64,000 nucleotides of DNA from positions 1-64,000 of the forward strand of contig NZ_JNIX01000014.1 of NCBI RefSeq assembly GCF_000701445.1. The letters are read 5' to 3'. Made by a program: the position numbers and the translations under genes. The notes below the pieces were generated by a model, which did not search any database, was not told the DNA's origin, and was given only the letters and a program-made list of their open reading frames with translations. Of this stretch, positions 1 to 9,215 are shown piece after piece (position 1 is the stretch's first letter; each line of letters begins with the position of its first letter). Source of the stretch: Brevundimonas bacteroides DSM 4726 (GTDB lineage Bacteria; Pseudomonadota; Alphaproteobacteria; Caulobacterales; Caulobacteraceae).

Positions 1-2
1 AC

Positions 3-1268
3 ACCATCGGCGGCGGCGATGGCAACGACACCATCGGCGGTGACGCCGGTAATGACGACATCGACGCCAACGACGGCAACAACGTCGTCAATGGCGGCGA
101 CGGTCAGGACACGCTCATTGCGGGCACCGGCAACGATGTGATCGACGGCGGTGACGGCAACGACACGATCGACGGCGCGAGCGGCAACAACACCCTGACG
201 GGTGGAGCCGGCAACGACACCATCACGTCCAGCTCGGGCAACGACGTGGTCTCGGGTGGTGACGGCGAAGACACCATCAACGCCGGCGCGGGGGCCAACA
301 ACCTCGCGGGCGGGGCCGGAAACGACAGCATCCTCGCCGGTATCGGTGCCGACACCATCTCCGGCGGTGACGGCAACGACACCATCTCGGCCAACGACGG
401 CGCCAACACCGTCTCGGGCGGCAACGGTGATGACAGCATCATAGGCGGCGCGGACGCGGACACCATCAACGCCGACGCGGGCAACGACACCGTCCTGGCG
501 GGCAACGGGAACAACGTCGTGTCGGGCGGCGATGGCAACGACTCGATCGCTGGCGGTGGCGGCGACGAACTGATCCAGGGCGGTGAGGGCAACAACACCA
601 TCGACGCGGGTTTCGGCGCCGACACCGTCACTGCCGGCTCAGGCAACGACTCAATCAATGCCAGCTTCGGCGATGACGCCGTCTCATCAGGCGGCGGCGA
701 CGACACCATCCTCGGCAATGTGGGCGCCGACTCCATCTCAGCCGGTGACGGCAACGACGTCGTCAATGGCGGCGACGACGCCGACAACATCTCGGGCGGC
801 GTGGGCGCCGACAGTCTCCTCGGCGGCGCAGGCGCCGACAACATCTCCGGCGGCGACGGTGCGGACACCATCGTTGGCGGCACCGGTGCCGACACCATCT
901 CGGGCGGATCAGGCAACGACCTGTTCGTGATCGGCCTCGGCGACACGGACGGTACGCTTGCAGGAGCCGACCGCTACCTCGACTTCAGCGCAGGCGACCT
1001 GTTCGACATCGCCTCGGTGACGACTGGCACGCTCGCGGCGGTCAACTACGCTGAGACGACGCAGGCCGACTTCGCCTCGGCGCTGACGGCGGCCAACGGC
1101 GCCTTCGCGGACGCGGGCAACACCCTCACGGTCTTCGTGGTAGCGATGTCCGACGGCTCTGGAGTCTGGGTATTCACTGCGACCGATGTAGCCGGTGTGG
1201 CCGCGACCGGAGCCTTCTTCGTCCAAGGCGCGACGCTCGCCGGCCTGGACGTCGCGAACTTCGTCTGA
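3..1268 (+). CDS. RTX-type calcium-binding repeat protein, 3' part
   Basis: The reading frame is open to the left edge, so the start lies outside the window; about 421 codons are visible. The first 300 residues are tandem glycine/aspartate nonapeptides of the GGxGxDxI type (for example GGDGNDTI), which fold into a Ca2+-binding beta-roll in exported RTX proteins. The last 115 residues, from DLFVIGLGD onward, lack repeats, end in a hydrophobic stretch and probably carry the type I secretion signal. The effector domain, if any, is upstream. It could be an adhesin, hydrolase or surface-layer protein; the visible part cannot decide. No secretion genes are seen nearby. Confidence 0.85.
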   Translation, partial: TIGGGDGNDTIGGDAGNDDIDANDGNNVVNGGDGQDTLIAGTGNDVIDGGDGNDTIDGASGNNTLTGGAGNDTITSSSGNDVVSGGDGEDTINAGAGANNLAGGAGNDSILAGIGADTISGGDGNDTISANDGANTVSGGNGDDSIIGGADADTINADAGNDTVLAGNGNNVVSGGDGNDSIAGGGGDELIQGGEGNNTIDAGFGADTVTAGSGNDSINASFGDDAVSSGGGDDTILGNVGADSISAGDGNDVVNGGDDADNISGGVGADSLLGGAGADNISGGDGADTIVGGTGADTISGGSGNDLFVIGLGDTDGTLAGADRYLDFSAGDLFDIASVTTGTLAAVNYAETTQADFASALTAANGAFADAGNTLTVFVVAMSDGSGVWVFTATDVAGVAATGAFFVQGATLAGLDVANFV

Positions 1269-1272
1269 GCGG

Positions 1273-1292
1273 AGCGGGGCTCCGGCCCCGCT
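1273..1292 (+). terminator. Hairpin just after the RTX gene
   Basis: A perfect 8-bp stem (AGCGGGGC / GCCCCGCT) with a TCCG tetraloop lies 4 nt after the stop codon. No T-run follows, so it may stabilise the 3' end or act with Rho rather than be an intrinsic terminator. Confidence 0.5.
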
Positions 1293-1326
1293 GACGGCGC
1301 GCGGCGGGTCGTGCTAGCAAGGCCGG

Positions 1327-3048
1327 ATGACCGCCCGTCCCGACCTCGACCGCTACATCGCCGGCTGGCGCGGACCCCTGCTGGCCGCGCTGGTCGCCCT
1401 GCTGGCGGGACTGCCGTCCATGCTGCTGTTGCCGCCGCTGGACCGGGACGAGAGCCGCTACGCCCAGGCGACCAGCCAAATGCTGGAGAGCGGCGACTAT
1501 GTCGACATCCGCTTCCAGGACGATCCGCGCTGGAAGAAGCCCGTCGGCATCTACTGGATGCAGGCGGTCGCGGTCGGCCTGACGTCCGACGTCGCGGATC
1601 GCGAGATCGCGCCCTACCGCATTCCGTCCCTGCTGGGGGCCATGCTGGCGGCCTGGGCGGCGGCGTGGCTGGGCTCGGCCCTGTTCGGCGCGCGGGCGGG
1701 GTTCCTGGGCGGAGCATTGCTGGGGGCGACCTTCCTGCTGTCGTCGGAGGCCGGCATCGCCAAGACCGACGCCATGCTGTGCGGAGCCGTGACGCTGGCG
1801 ATGGCGGGGCTGGGTCGGCTCTACATGGCGTCGCGGGCGGGCGCCCTGATCAAGGGCGATCCGGCGCATCGGCCGTGGAAGCTGATGATCTGGCTGGGGC
1901 TGGGCCTGTCCATCCTGGTCAAGGGGCCGATCGGCCTGCTGGTGGTCGTGCCGGCCGTGCTGATGCTCAGCCTGTGGGACCGGCGGTTCGCCTGGCTGAA
2001 GCGGCTGGGCTGGGGCTGGGGCCTGCCGCTGCTGGCCTTGATCGTGGGGCCCTGGGCCATCGCCATCACCATCGCCACCGACGGCGGCTTCTGGCGCGAG
2101 GCCATCGGCGGCGACCTGGCCCCCAAGATCGCGGGAGCCCAGGAAAGCCACGGCGGCCTGCCGGGCATGTATCTGCTGCTCAGCCCGCTCCTGCTGTTTC
2201 CCGCCACCCTGATGCTGCCGGCCGCCCTGTCGACGGGCTGGAGCCGACGCGCCGAGCCGGCGATCCGCTTTCTGGTGTGCTGGCTGGTTCCGGCCTGGCT
2301 GGTGTTCGAGATCGCGCCGACCAAGCTGTGGCACTACACCCTGCCGACGTTCGCGGCGATCACCCTGCTGATGGCCGCGGCCCTGACCCAGCCCATCGGG
2401 CGGGTTTCGCGGTGGTCTGGCGCCGCCCTCGCGGTCCTCGCCGCCGTGGTGATCAGCGGCATCACCGTCTATGGCCTGACGGCGTTCGGCACCTCCACGG
2501 CCCAGACCTGGGCAACGATCACGGTCGTCTGCGCGGCCATGGCGGCGCTGATCGGCGGGTTCCTGCTGGTCAATCGCGCAGCGGTCACCGGGGTCCTTAT
2601 CGCGCTCGTTTTCGGCGTGATCGCCCACGCGGGACTGGCGGGCACCATCCGCCAGCTGCGGCCGCTGGCCATCGCGCCCCGGCTGGAGAAGGCTTTGGAG
2701 CAAAACGGCCTCCACCCGCGCCAGGGCCTGACGCCAGGTCCCGTCGCCATCACCACCTTCCATGAACCCAGCTTCGTCTTCTTGACCGGCCGCGACACCC
2801 AGCTGACCGACGCCGCAGGCGCCGCCCGAGCCCTCGCCGAAGGCCGCCCCGTCATCGTCGAGGACCGCGACGCCGAGGCCTTCCGCGCCGCGGCGGTCGA
2901 GACGGGCGTGCCGGGCACGGCGGTGGCCGTGGTGACCGGCCACAACTACTCCTCCGGCGACGATGTGCGGCTGACCCTCTACGCCCCGCCCGAGACGCGC
3001 GCCGCGCGGGAGGCCGCCGCGAATCCGGACATCGAGGACGGTCGATGA
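1327..3048 (+). CDS. ArnT-like family 39 glycosyltransferase, membrane protein
   Basis: A 573-residue polytopic inner-membrane protein of the ArnT/PMT superfamily, which transfers sugars from a polyprenyl phosphate to lipid or protein acceptors on the periplasmic side. The N-terminus has a membrane segment and then the family's acidic motif LDRDESRYAQAT near residue 38, followed by KKPVGIYW. About ten further hydrophobic segments run to residue 450, with a soluble C-terminal domain of about 110 residues. The stop overlaps the start of the next gene by 4 bp (ATGA). Acceptor and donor cannot be read from the sequence. No lipid A aminoarabinose genes lie beside it. Confidence 0.85.
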   Translation: MTARPDLDRYIAGWRGPLLAALVALLAGLPSMLLLPPLDRDESRYAQATSQMLESGDYVDIRFQDDPRWKKPVGIYWMQAVAVGLTSDVADREIAPYRIPSLLGAMLAAWAAAWLGSALFGARAGFLGGALLGATFLLSSEAGIAKTDAMLCGAVTLAMAGLGRLYMASRAGALIKGDPAHRPWKLMIWLGLGLSILVKGPIGLLVVVPAVLMLSLWDRRFAWLKRLGWGWGLPLLALIVGPWAIAITIATDGGFWREAIGGDLAPKIAGAQESHGGLPGMYLLLSPLLLFPATLMLPAALSTGWSRRAEPAIRFLVCWLVPAWLVFEIAPTKLWHYTLPTFAAITLLMAAALTQPIGRVSRWSGAALAVLAAVVISGITVYGLTAFGTSTAQTWATITVVCAAMAALIGGFLLVNRAAVTGVLIALVFGVIAHAGLAGTIRQLRPLAIAPRLEKALEQNGLHPRQGLTPGPVAITTFHEPSFVFLTGRDTQLTDAAGAARALAEGRPVIVEDRDAEAFRAAAVETGVPGTAVAVVTGHNYSSGDDVRLTLYAPPETRAAREAAANPDIEDGR

Positions 3049-3959
3049 GCCGCTCCATCCAGATCGTCGAGGTGGGTCCCCGCGACGGTCTGCAGAACGA
3101 AAAGGTCCTCCTCGACCCCGCCGTCCGGGCCGAGCTGGTGCTGCGTCTGGAAGCGGCGGGCGCGCGCCGGATCGAGGCCGTCAGCTTCGTCCATCCGAAA
3201 CTCGTGCCCCAGATGGCCGGGGCGGAGGAGGTCATGGCCGCCCTGCCGCCTGCCGAAGGCCGCAGTCGGATCGGCCTGGTCCTGAACGGCAAGGGCTACG
3301 ACCGGGCGCTGGGCACCGGCGTGGACGAGGTCAACGTCTCCCTGTCGGTCACCGACGGCTTCGGCCTTAAGAACCAGGGCCTGGCGACCAAGGACCAGAT
3401 CGCCATGCTGGAGGCCATCGTCGCCGGACGCGCCAACTCGGCGGGCAGCGATGCGCCCGTGCCGACGCTGTCGGCCACTCTGTCCTGCGTCTGGGGCTGC
3501 CCCTTCGACGGGGAAGTGTCGGTCGATCAGGTCACGGCGGTCGTGCGGGAGCTTTCCCGGCTCGGCGTGAAGGAAGTCGGCCTCGCCGACACCATCGGCG
3601 TCGGCGACCCCTGGAGCGTGACGCAAAAGATCGAGGCCGCCCGCGCCGCCGCGCCCGATGCGGTGCTGCGCCTGCACTTCCACGATACGAGGAACACCGG
3701 CGTCGCCAACGTCTATACGGCGGTTCAGGCCGGGGTCGATGTGCTGGACGCCTCGGTCGGCGGCATCGGCGGCTGCCCGTTCGCGCCGGGGGCCACGGGC
3801 AATGTCGCGACCGAGGACCTGGTCTACATGCTGGAGCGCGCGGGATACCCCACCGGCTACGACCTCGACGCCCTGATCGAGACCGCCCGCTGGATCGGCG
3901 AGCGCATCGGCCGGCCGACGCCCAGCGCGCTCAGCCGTGCCGGCGGCTGGCCGCGTTGA
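3045..3959 (+). CDS. mvaB: Hydroxymethylglutaryl-CoA lyase
   Basis: A 304-residue TIM-barrel enzyme cleaving HMG-CoA to acetoacetate and acetyl-CoA, the last step of leucine degradation. The signature VEVGPRDGLQNEK at residues 8-20 carries the catalytic Arg and metal-binding Asp. HFHDTRNTG contains the metal-ligand histidines, and GIGGCPFAPGATGN carries the active-site loop cysteine. Length matches the bacterial family. It overlaps the preceding glycosyltransferase gene by 4 bp, so the two are probably translated from one mRNA although their functions are unrelated. Other leucine-degradation genes are not in the window. Confidence 0.93.
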   Translation: MSRSIQIVEVGPRDGLQNEKVLLDPAVRAELVLRLEAAGARRIEAVSFVHPKLVPQMAGAEEVMAALPPAEGRSRIGLVLNGKGYDRALGTGVDEVNVSLSVTDGFGLKNQGLATKDQIAMLEAIVAGRANSAGSDAPVPTLSATLSCVWGCPFDGEVSVDQVTAVVRELSRLGVKEVGLADTIGVGDPWSVTQKIEAARAAAPDAVLRLHFHDTRNTGVANVYTAVQAGVDVLDASVGGIGGCPFAPGATGNVATEDLVYMLERAGYPTGYDLDALIETARWIGERIGRPTPSALSRAGGWPR

Positions 3960-3971
3960 CCTGAACGGCCG

Positions 3972-4949
3972 TCAGCGGTCGCCTAGAAGATCATCGAGCC
4001 GCTCTCCGAAATGGGTGGAGACGCTCTCGGCCAGTATGTCAGGCGTGATCCGACCCGAACCCGCGGTGACCTCCCGCGCCCAGTCGTGGACGGCCCGAGC
4101 GCCGTGTCGCGCTTCCAGTTCCTCGAAGACCTCCAGTGAGGCGGCGTAGCGGGCGAGCATGTTGGACTCGTCGCCGATCAGGTCGGCGCTCGTGAAACTG
4201 AATGGGCCGCTCGGCATGTACGAGGGGTCCGCTTGCATGCGGGCGCGGTCTTCCGCCGAGACCTGCCGCATGATGGCCTCCGGACGCGGCCGGACGGATC
4301 CCCACTGCGCGAGGTTCGCGGGCACCGTCGATCGGGCCAGGTCTCCGGACAGACGGTCTCGATCCGTCCGCGCGGCCGCCGGGTCCAGCTGCTCCGTGAT
4401 GGCGAGGCCGACCCACGTCGCGTGGCCCTCGCTGACCCACCGGGGCGGGATCGCCCCCGATCGCTTCTGGAAGTCGTGAACCTGCTCATGCGGCATGGTG
4501 ACGACGACCATCCGCCTGGACATGTCGGGAAAGCCGCCGTCCGCCCCGATCAGGATGGGCCACCGCTCCTTGTCATCGGGTCCGCGCGGCGGAATGTAGT
4601 CGGCGTCCTGGGTGAAGACGACCGAGAACCACTCCGCGTCCCTGCGCGGGTCGCCCAGAGCCGCCGTCAGCAGGTCCAGCTGTCGCCCCAGACAGGCGGC
4701 GCGGCTCCAGGCCGCACGCTCGGACCCCTCGTCGAAGAACACCCTCATGAAATGCCCGGTCGCCTCGACGGTGACCCTGAGCGACGGCAGATCGTCCGCG
4801 CCGGGGGCCTCCGGCACGATCGATATGCCGGCCGCCTGCGGCCGCTCGCCGAGTGGCGCGCTGCACGACGGCTCCTGGCGGGCGAGCGCGGGCGAGGCCA
4901 GCGTCGCCGCCGCGAACAGGACAAGCAGGCGGCTTCGGTTTCGCGACAT
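3972..4949 (-). CDS. Secreted putative zinc metallopeptidase (HExxH)
   Basis: A 325-residue protein with a Sec signal peptide (residues 1-23, cut after ALA). It has an HEQVH zinc motif at 154-158 and a downstream Glu in WVSEGHATW near 174. This is the HExxH...E arrangement of gluzincin (MA clan) peptidases, with the third ligand in a typical E-G-H-A context. I do not recognise a named family beyond that, and its substrate is unknown. It converges on mvaB and is transcribed away from the glycosyltransferase at 5094. Two cysteines near the N-terminus of the mature protein could form a disulphide. Confidence 0.65.
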   Translation of the reverse strand: MSRNRSRLLVLFAAATLASPALARQEPSCSAPLGERPQAAGISIVPEAPGADDLPSLRVTVEATGHFMRVFFDEGSERAAWSRAACLGRQLDLLTAALGDPRRDAEWFSVVFTQDADYIPPRGPDDKERWPILIGADGGFPDMSRRMVVVTMPHEQVHDFQKRSGAIPPRWVSEGHATWVGLAITEQLDPAAARTDRDRLSGDLARSTVPANLAQWGSVRPRPEAIMRQVSAEDRARMQADPSYMPSGPFSFTSADLIGDESNMLARYAASLEVFEELEARHGARAVHDWAREVTAGSGRITPDILAESVSTHFGERLDDLLGDR

Positions 4950-4994
4950 CGGGCATCTCCTGGAGGCTGTCGGACCGAAGCATCCGCTTGTTTC

Positions 4995-5025
4995 ACGTCT
5001 GTTTCCAGGCCGGAAACACAGACGT
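4995..5025. promoter_or_regulatory. Inverted repeat between divergent genes
   Basis: Arms ACGTCTGTTTCC and GGAAA-CA-CAGACGT pair with a single 2-nt bulge around AGGCC. It lies between the divergent metallopeptidase and glycosyltransferase starts, so an operator is the simplest guess. Confidence 0.35.
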
Positions 5026-5031
5026 CTCGCC

Positions 5032-5055
5032 TTGTCCCGGCGATCCCGCTAGAAG
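5032..5055 (+). promoter_or_regulatory. Possible housekeeping promoter of the GT4 gene
   Basis: TTGTCCC, 9 nt, GCTAGAAG resembles the Caulobacter sigma-73 consensus (TTGACGS, N10-14, GCTANAWC), with spacing 1 nt short. It would start transcription about 30 nt before the glycosyltransferase ATG. Confidence 0.3.
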
Positions 5056-5093
5056 TCGCCGCTCGCGTTAAGCTCTGGCGGTCCTGACACCCG

Positions 5094-6179
5094 ATGCGCA
5101 TCGTTCTGGCCACCGACGCCTGGGAGCCCCAGGTCAACGGCGTCGTCCGCACCCTGACCCGCACGGTCGCGGAATGCCGCGCCATGGGCCATGAGGTCGA
5201 GGTCATCGAACCCAGCCAGTTCAAGACCATCCCGGCCCCGACCTATCCCGAGATCAAGCTGGCGCTGGGGGCCGAGGAAGAGATCCGCGAGCGTCTGCGC
5301 GCGCTGGAGCCCGAGGCGGTCCACATCGCCACCGAAGGGCCCATCGGCATCGCCACCCGGCGCATCTGCGTGGAGTGGAAGCTGCCCTTCACGACCAGCT
5401 ATCACACGAAATTCCCTGAATATATCTCCGCCCGCTTCCCCGTGCCGGTGCAGGTCGGCTACGCCTACATGAAGTGGTTCCACAAACCGTCGGGCCGGCT
5501 GATGGTCGCCACGCCGACACTCAAGCGCGAGCTGGAAGAACACGGCTTCAAGAACATCTCGCCGTGGTCGCGCGGCGTCGACACCGAACTGTTCCGGCCG
5601 GACCTGGAGCCGATCTACGCCGAGATCGGCGGAGGCGACTGGCCGCGCCCCTTCTGGCTGAACGTCGGCCGGGTGGCGGTCGAAAAGAACATCGAGGCCT
5701 TCCTTGAGCTGGACCTGCCCGGCACCAAGATCGTGGTGGGCGACGGTCCGGCGCGCGCTGACCTGGAAGCGCGTTATCCCAAGGCCAAGTTCCTGGGCGC
5801 GAAGTTTGGCGACGAACTGGCGCGCTGCTTCAAGGATGCCGACGTCTTCGTCTTCCCCAGCTGGACCGACACCTTCGGCCTGGTGATCCTGGAGGCCATG
5901 GCCACAGGGACGCCGGTCGCCGCCTATCCGGCGCATGGCCCCATCGACCTGATCCCGGGATCGAACGCCGGCGCCATCGACGACGACCTGAAGACCGCCT
6001 GCATGAAGGCGCTGGAATGCGACCGGGCCGCCACCCGCGCCTACGCAGAGACCTTCAGCTGGCGCGCCTCGGCCGAGCAGTTCGTGGCGAACCTCGAACC
6101 CTATCCGGAGCCCCAGCGCGGGCGGTTCTGGCGGCGTCTGCGCCGGATCACCCGGCTGCGGCGGCGGGCGGCGGCCTAG
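5094..6179 (+). CDS. Glycosyltransferase family 4 (GT-B)
   Basis: A 361-residue GT-B fold enzyme. The N-terminal Rossmann half opens with VLATDAWEPQVNGVVRTL, the pattern of family 4 members that glycosylate diacylglycerol or phosphatidylinositol-type lipids (SqdX/MgtA-like). The C-terminal half holds the donor-binding motif FPSWTDTFGLVILEAM near residue 265, with the EX7E-type glutamates. No membrane segments are seen. A membrane lipid glycosylation role is inferred from family resemblance, not shown. A methyltransferase gene begins 2 nt after its stop, suggesting an operon. Confidence 0.85.
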   Translation: MRIVLATDAWEPQVNGVVRTLTRTVAECRAMGHEVEVIEPSQFKTIPAPTYPEIKLALGAEEEIRERLRALEPEAVHIATEGPIGIATRRICVEWKLPFTTSYHTKFPEYISARFPVPVQVGYAYMKWFHKPSGRLMVATPTLKRELEEHGFKNISPWSRGVDTELFRPDLEPIYAEIGGGDWPRPFWLNVGRVAVEKNIEAFLELDLPGTKIVVGDGPARADLEARYPKAKFLGAKFGDELARCFKDADVFVFPSWTDTFGLVILEAMATGTPVAAYPAHGPIDLIPGSNAGAIDDDLKTACMKALECDRAATRAYAETFSWRASAEQFVANLEPYPEPQRGRFWRRLRRITRLRRRAAA

Positions 6180-6181
6180 GC

Positions 6182-6856
6182 ATGCCCACGCGGGTGCTGA
6201 ACTGGCTGAGGCGGCTGGAGCGCCGACCCTACGGCGAGAGCAACCCGACCAACCGGGAGCGCTTCACCCGCGTATTCGAGACACGACGCTGGGCGACAGG
6301 CGAGTCCGTCTCCGGCCCCGGCTCGGACCACGGTTCCGGCTCGGTCGACCATGCGAGCCGACTGCTTCACCGGTTCATTCCCGAGCTCGGCATTCGCTCC
6401 CTGGCCGACATCCCCTGCGGCGACTTCCACTGGATGGGCGAGGTCCTGTTGCAGCATCCCGACCTGGACTATGTGGGCTACGACATCGTCGAGCCCCTGA
6501 TCGCGCGGAACTGGCGGATGCATCCGGGACGTTCGTTCGTGGTTCTGGACATCGTCACCGAGGTCCCCCCGCCCGCCGACCTCATCCTGTGCAAGGACCT
6601 GGTCAACCACCTCTATGAGAAGGACGTGCGGGCGGCGCTGCGCAACATGGTCGCCTCGGGCTCGACCTGGCTGCTCATCACCTCCAACGCCGGCTACGAG
6701 AACCTAGAGCTCGAGATGCTGGCGCCCGGCGCGTCACGTGAGCTCGACCTCACGGCCCCGCCCTACGACCTGCCGCCGCCGGTCTATGGCGACCACTATC
6801 TGTCGCTGTGGCGACTGGAAGACGTGGGCCGGGCGCTCGATCGCGCGCGTCGCTGA
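6182..6856 (+). CDS. Class I SAM-dependent methyltransferase
   Basis: A 224-residue protein whose ATG lies 2 nt after the glycosyltransferase stop. The frame is open further upstream inside that gene, but those codons belong to the overlapping gene. The SAM-binding motif I reads SLADIPCGDFHWMGEV near residue 75, followed by a motif II acid in YVGYDIVEPL and DLILCKDLVNHL, as in Rossmann-fold methyltransferases. Substrate unknown. Position suggests modification of a sugar or lipid made by the preceding gene. It converges with the TonB receptor gene. Confidence 0.75.
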   Translation: MPTRVLNWLRRLERRPYGESNPTNRERFTRVFETRRWATGESVSGPGSDHGSGSVDHASRLLHRFIPELGIRSLADIPCGDFHWMGEVLLQHPDLDYVGYDIVEPLIARNWRMHPGRSFVVLDIVTEVPPPADLILCKDLVNHLYEKDVRAALRNMVASGSTWLLITSNAGYENLELEMLAPGASRELDLTAPPYDLPPPVYGDHYLSLWRLEDVGRALDRARR

Positions 6857-6874
6857 AGCCTGCCTGGCCTTGCG

Positions 6875-9106
6875 TCAGCCGCCGGTCGGTCCGGTCGAGA
6901 AGTCGAACTGTTCCGGCGGGCGGCGCTGGCCGTTGCCGAGCGTCCAGGTCAGGCCGATGTAGAAGGCCGTCAGGTTGATGTCCTGGTTGAACTCCTCGCG
7001 GAAGGCCGGGGTCTCGAAGACGCTGTCGTTGTTGAAGGTGCCCAGCACGTCGCGGCCGGTGAAGTTGAACGACAGATTGTCCGTCAGCTTCCGGCGATAG
7101 CCGATGTTCAGCATGCCGCCGGCCTCGCGGGTGCCCTGGGCCAGCAGCTGCTCGCCCTGCCAGAAGCCCGAGATCTGGACGAAGTCGTTCGGCGTCGCCT
7201 GCCAGCTCAAGTTCAGTCTGCCACTGGCGAAGGTGCCTTCACGATTTCCGCCACCGGGGACGCCGGTCGAATCGATCTCTTGGCGGAAGACGTTGACCGC
7301 GCCGCTGTAGCGCAGGGTCGAGGTCAGGGGTCCGCTGGCGGTGAACTCCACGCCCGTGTCGCGGCGCGAGCCGAGGTTCTCGGGCCGGGTCAGGAGCACG
7401 CCGCCGCCGATGTCCCGCGCCACCTCGGTGAAGGCGCCGTCGGTGTCGCGCAGGTATGCCGTGGCCATGTAGAAGGTCGGGCCCGCGCGCATCTGCCACA
7501 TGACCTCGAAGGCGTCGGTCTCCTGGGGCTCCAGGTCCGGATTGCCGGAACGCAGGTTGAGCGGGTCCTGAAAGGCGACGAAGGGGTTCAGCTGGGCCGG
7601 CTGGGGCCGGGCGATGCGGCGTGAATAGCTGGCGCGCAGCGTCTGGGTGTCCGACAGCTTGTACTGCAGATGAGCGGTCGGATAGGCCTTGAAGTAGTCC
7701 TGAGACGCGCGAAGACCACCGGTCAGGTCGGTGATCTCGATGTCGGCCTGTTCCAGACGCAGACCCAGCTGGGCCGAGAACTGCTCGGTCAGAGGCCGTT
7801 CCCAGGTGGCGTACCAGGCATGCACGGTCTGCTCGGCCTCAAAACGGTTGGAGAAACCGGGAACAACAACGAGACCGCCTTGCGAAGGTCCGCGCGAGAG
7901 GACGAAGTCCTGTTCGGGCCGCTGGATGTTGAGCTCATAGCCCAACCGCAGCTGGCCACCCTCGGCAAAGGGGCGGACATAGGCGCTGGTCAGGCCGATG
8001 GTGGTCTGATCCGTATCCTGCTCGGTCAGCTCATAGAGATCGGGCGAAACGGGCAGGCTGAAGCGCGAAACCGTCAGGCCCCCGGTCTCGTTCCCGTTCT
8101 CGTCGTAACGCAGCTCGTTGGACCACTCGTGGCCCGCGTCGTCGAAGCGGTGCAGCAGGCGGGCAGTCGCGCCCCAGTTCTTGAACTCGAAATCGACGTC
8201 GCCGTCGCGGCGATAGCTGTTCGTCAGGGCTCCGGCAGCATTGCGGGTCTGGAACAGGCCGACCACGTCGCCTTCGCCCTCGAAGGCAGCGCCGCGCAGT
8301 TCGCCCGTCAGGCTGGTGCGGTCGGTCAGGCGGTATTCGGCGGTGGCGCGGGCGAAGGCGCCCGACTGGTCGTTTTCGACAGTCTGGTCCGTCGTCGTGG
8401 TCGAGATCAGGGCGCCGGTGGTCGGGTTGAACTGTTCGCGGATGCGTTCGAAATCGACGCTGACCGGATCGGCGCGATAGCTGATGTCGCCGGACAGGGT
8501 GAGACGGTCTTCCTGCAGCGAGCCCGAGGCGCCCGCGTTCCAGCGGCCGTCGTCACCAACGTTGACGCGGATCGAACCGGTGGTCTGGCGGCCGGGGCGC
8601 GGCGCGGTCGGCTTGGTGATCAGGTTGATGACACCGCCGGAGCCCTCGGGGCTGTAGGCGGCGGACGGATTGGTCATGACCTCGATGCGGGCGTACTGGT
8701 CGGCCGGCAGCTGCAGCAGGGCTTGGCCCCGGTTCTGGCCCGACAGGATGCCCGACGGGCGGCCGTCCACCAGAATTGTGACGTTGGAGTCGCCGCGCAG
8801 GGAGACGTTACCCTCGGGGTCGACGTCGACAGACGGCACGTTCCTGAGCGCATCGGCGAGGCTGCCCGTCGTGGCCTGAAGGTCATTGGCCAGGCTGTAG
8901 CTGATGGAATCGATGGAGGTGCGGGTCTCCTGGCGGCTGCCGGTGACGACGACGTCGGTCACGGCGTCGGTTGGCTCCTCCTCCTGCGCGGGCGGCGTCT
9001 GCTGGGCCGGGGCGGGCGTCTGGGTCGGGGCCGTCTGGGCCATCGCCGGAGCGCCGATAGCGGCCGTGGCGGCGCCCGCCAGCAGAATGGTCTTCAGTCG
9101 GATCAT
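6875..9106 (-). CDS. TonB-dependent outer membrane receptor
   Basis: A 743-residue outer membrane beta-barrel. The signal peptide ends near AMAQ (residue 24) and is followed by a Pro/Gln/Glu linker and a TonB-box-like stretch (DVVVTGSRQ). The plug domain spans roughly 65-180 (LADALRNVPSVDVD, GNVSLRGDSNVTILVDG, GSGGVINLITK), and the rest is barrel. The barrel resembles the outer-membrane beta-barrel family found in many receptors of unknown ligand. No transporter gene is adjacent, so the substrate cannot be inferred. A perfect inverted repeat lies upstream in the region shared with a divergent serine hydrolase. Confidence 0.9.
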   Translation of the reverse strand: MIRLKTILLAGAATAAIGAPAMAQTAPTQTPAPAQQTPPAQEEEPTDAVTDVVVTGSRQETRTSIDSISYSLANDLQATTGSLADALRNVPSVDVDPEGNVSLRGDSNVTILVDGRPSGILSGQNRGQALLQLPADQYARIEVMTNPSAAYSPEGSGGVINLITKPTAPRPGRQTTGSIRVNVGDDGRWNAGASGSLQEDRLTLSGDISYRADPVSVDFERIREQFNPTTGALISTTTTDQTVENDQSGAFARATAEYRLTDRTSLTGELRGAAFEGEGDVVGLFQTRNAAGALTNSYRRDGDVDFEFKNWGATARLLHRFDDAGHEWSNELRYDENGNETGGLTVSRFSLPVSPDLYELTEQDTDQTTIGLTSAYVRPFAEGGQLRLGYELNIQRPEQDFVLSRGPSQGGLVVVPGFSNRFEAEQTVHAWYATWERPLTEQFSAQLGLRLEQADIEITDLTGGLRASQDYFKAYPTAHLQYKLSDTQTLRASYSRRIARPQPAQLNPFVAFQDPLNLRSGNPDLEPQETDAFEVMWQMRAGPTFYMATAYLRDTDGAFTEVARDIGGGVLLTRPENLGSRRDTGVEFTASGPLTSTLRYSGAVNVFRQEIDSTGVPGGGNREGTFASGRLNLSWQATPNDFVQISGFWQGEQLLAQGTREAGGMLNIGYRRKLTDNLSFNFTGRDVLGTFNNDSVFETPAFREEFNQDINLTAFYIGLTWTLGNGQRRPPEQFDFSTGPTGG

Positions 9107-9187
9107 GGATCAGCCCCCGTGGCGCACCTCCGCGCCGTTATCGCGGGCGCATATCAAGCTTCCTTGACCTGCCCTAGTTACTTCGTT

Positions 9188-9215
9188 GTCATGATTTTCG
9201 ATGCGATTTCATGAC
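9188..9215. promoter_or_regulatory. Inverted repeat, possible operator
   Basis: GTCATGA and TCATGAC form perfect 7-bp arms 14 bp apart. It sits about 80 bp before the TonB receptor start and 110 bp before the divergent hydrolase. A dimeric repressor site is likely, but the regulator is unknown. Confidence 0.4.

Noticed and set aside
104..946. A long proline-rich open frame antisense to the RTX gene.
   Set aside because: It mirrors the GGxGxD repeat codons; the RTX frame has the expected repeat chemistry and stop context.
1..950. CRISPR-like repeats.
   Set aside because: The repeats are coding, 27-nt periodic RTX codons without spacers or cas genes.
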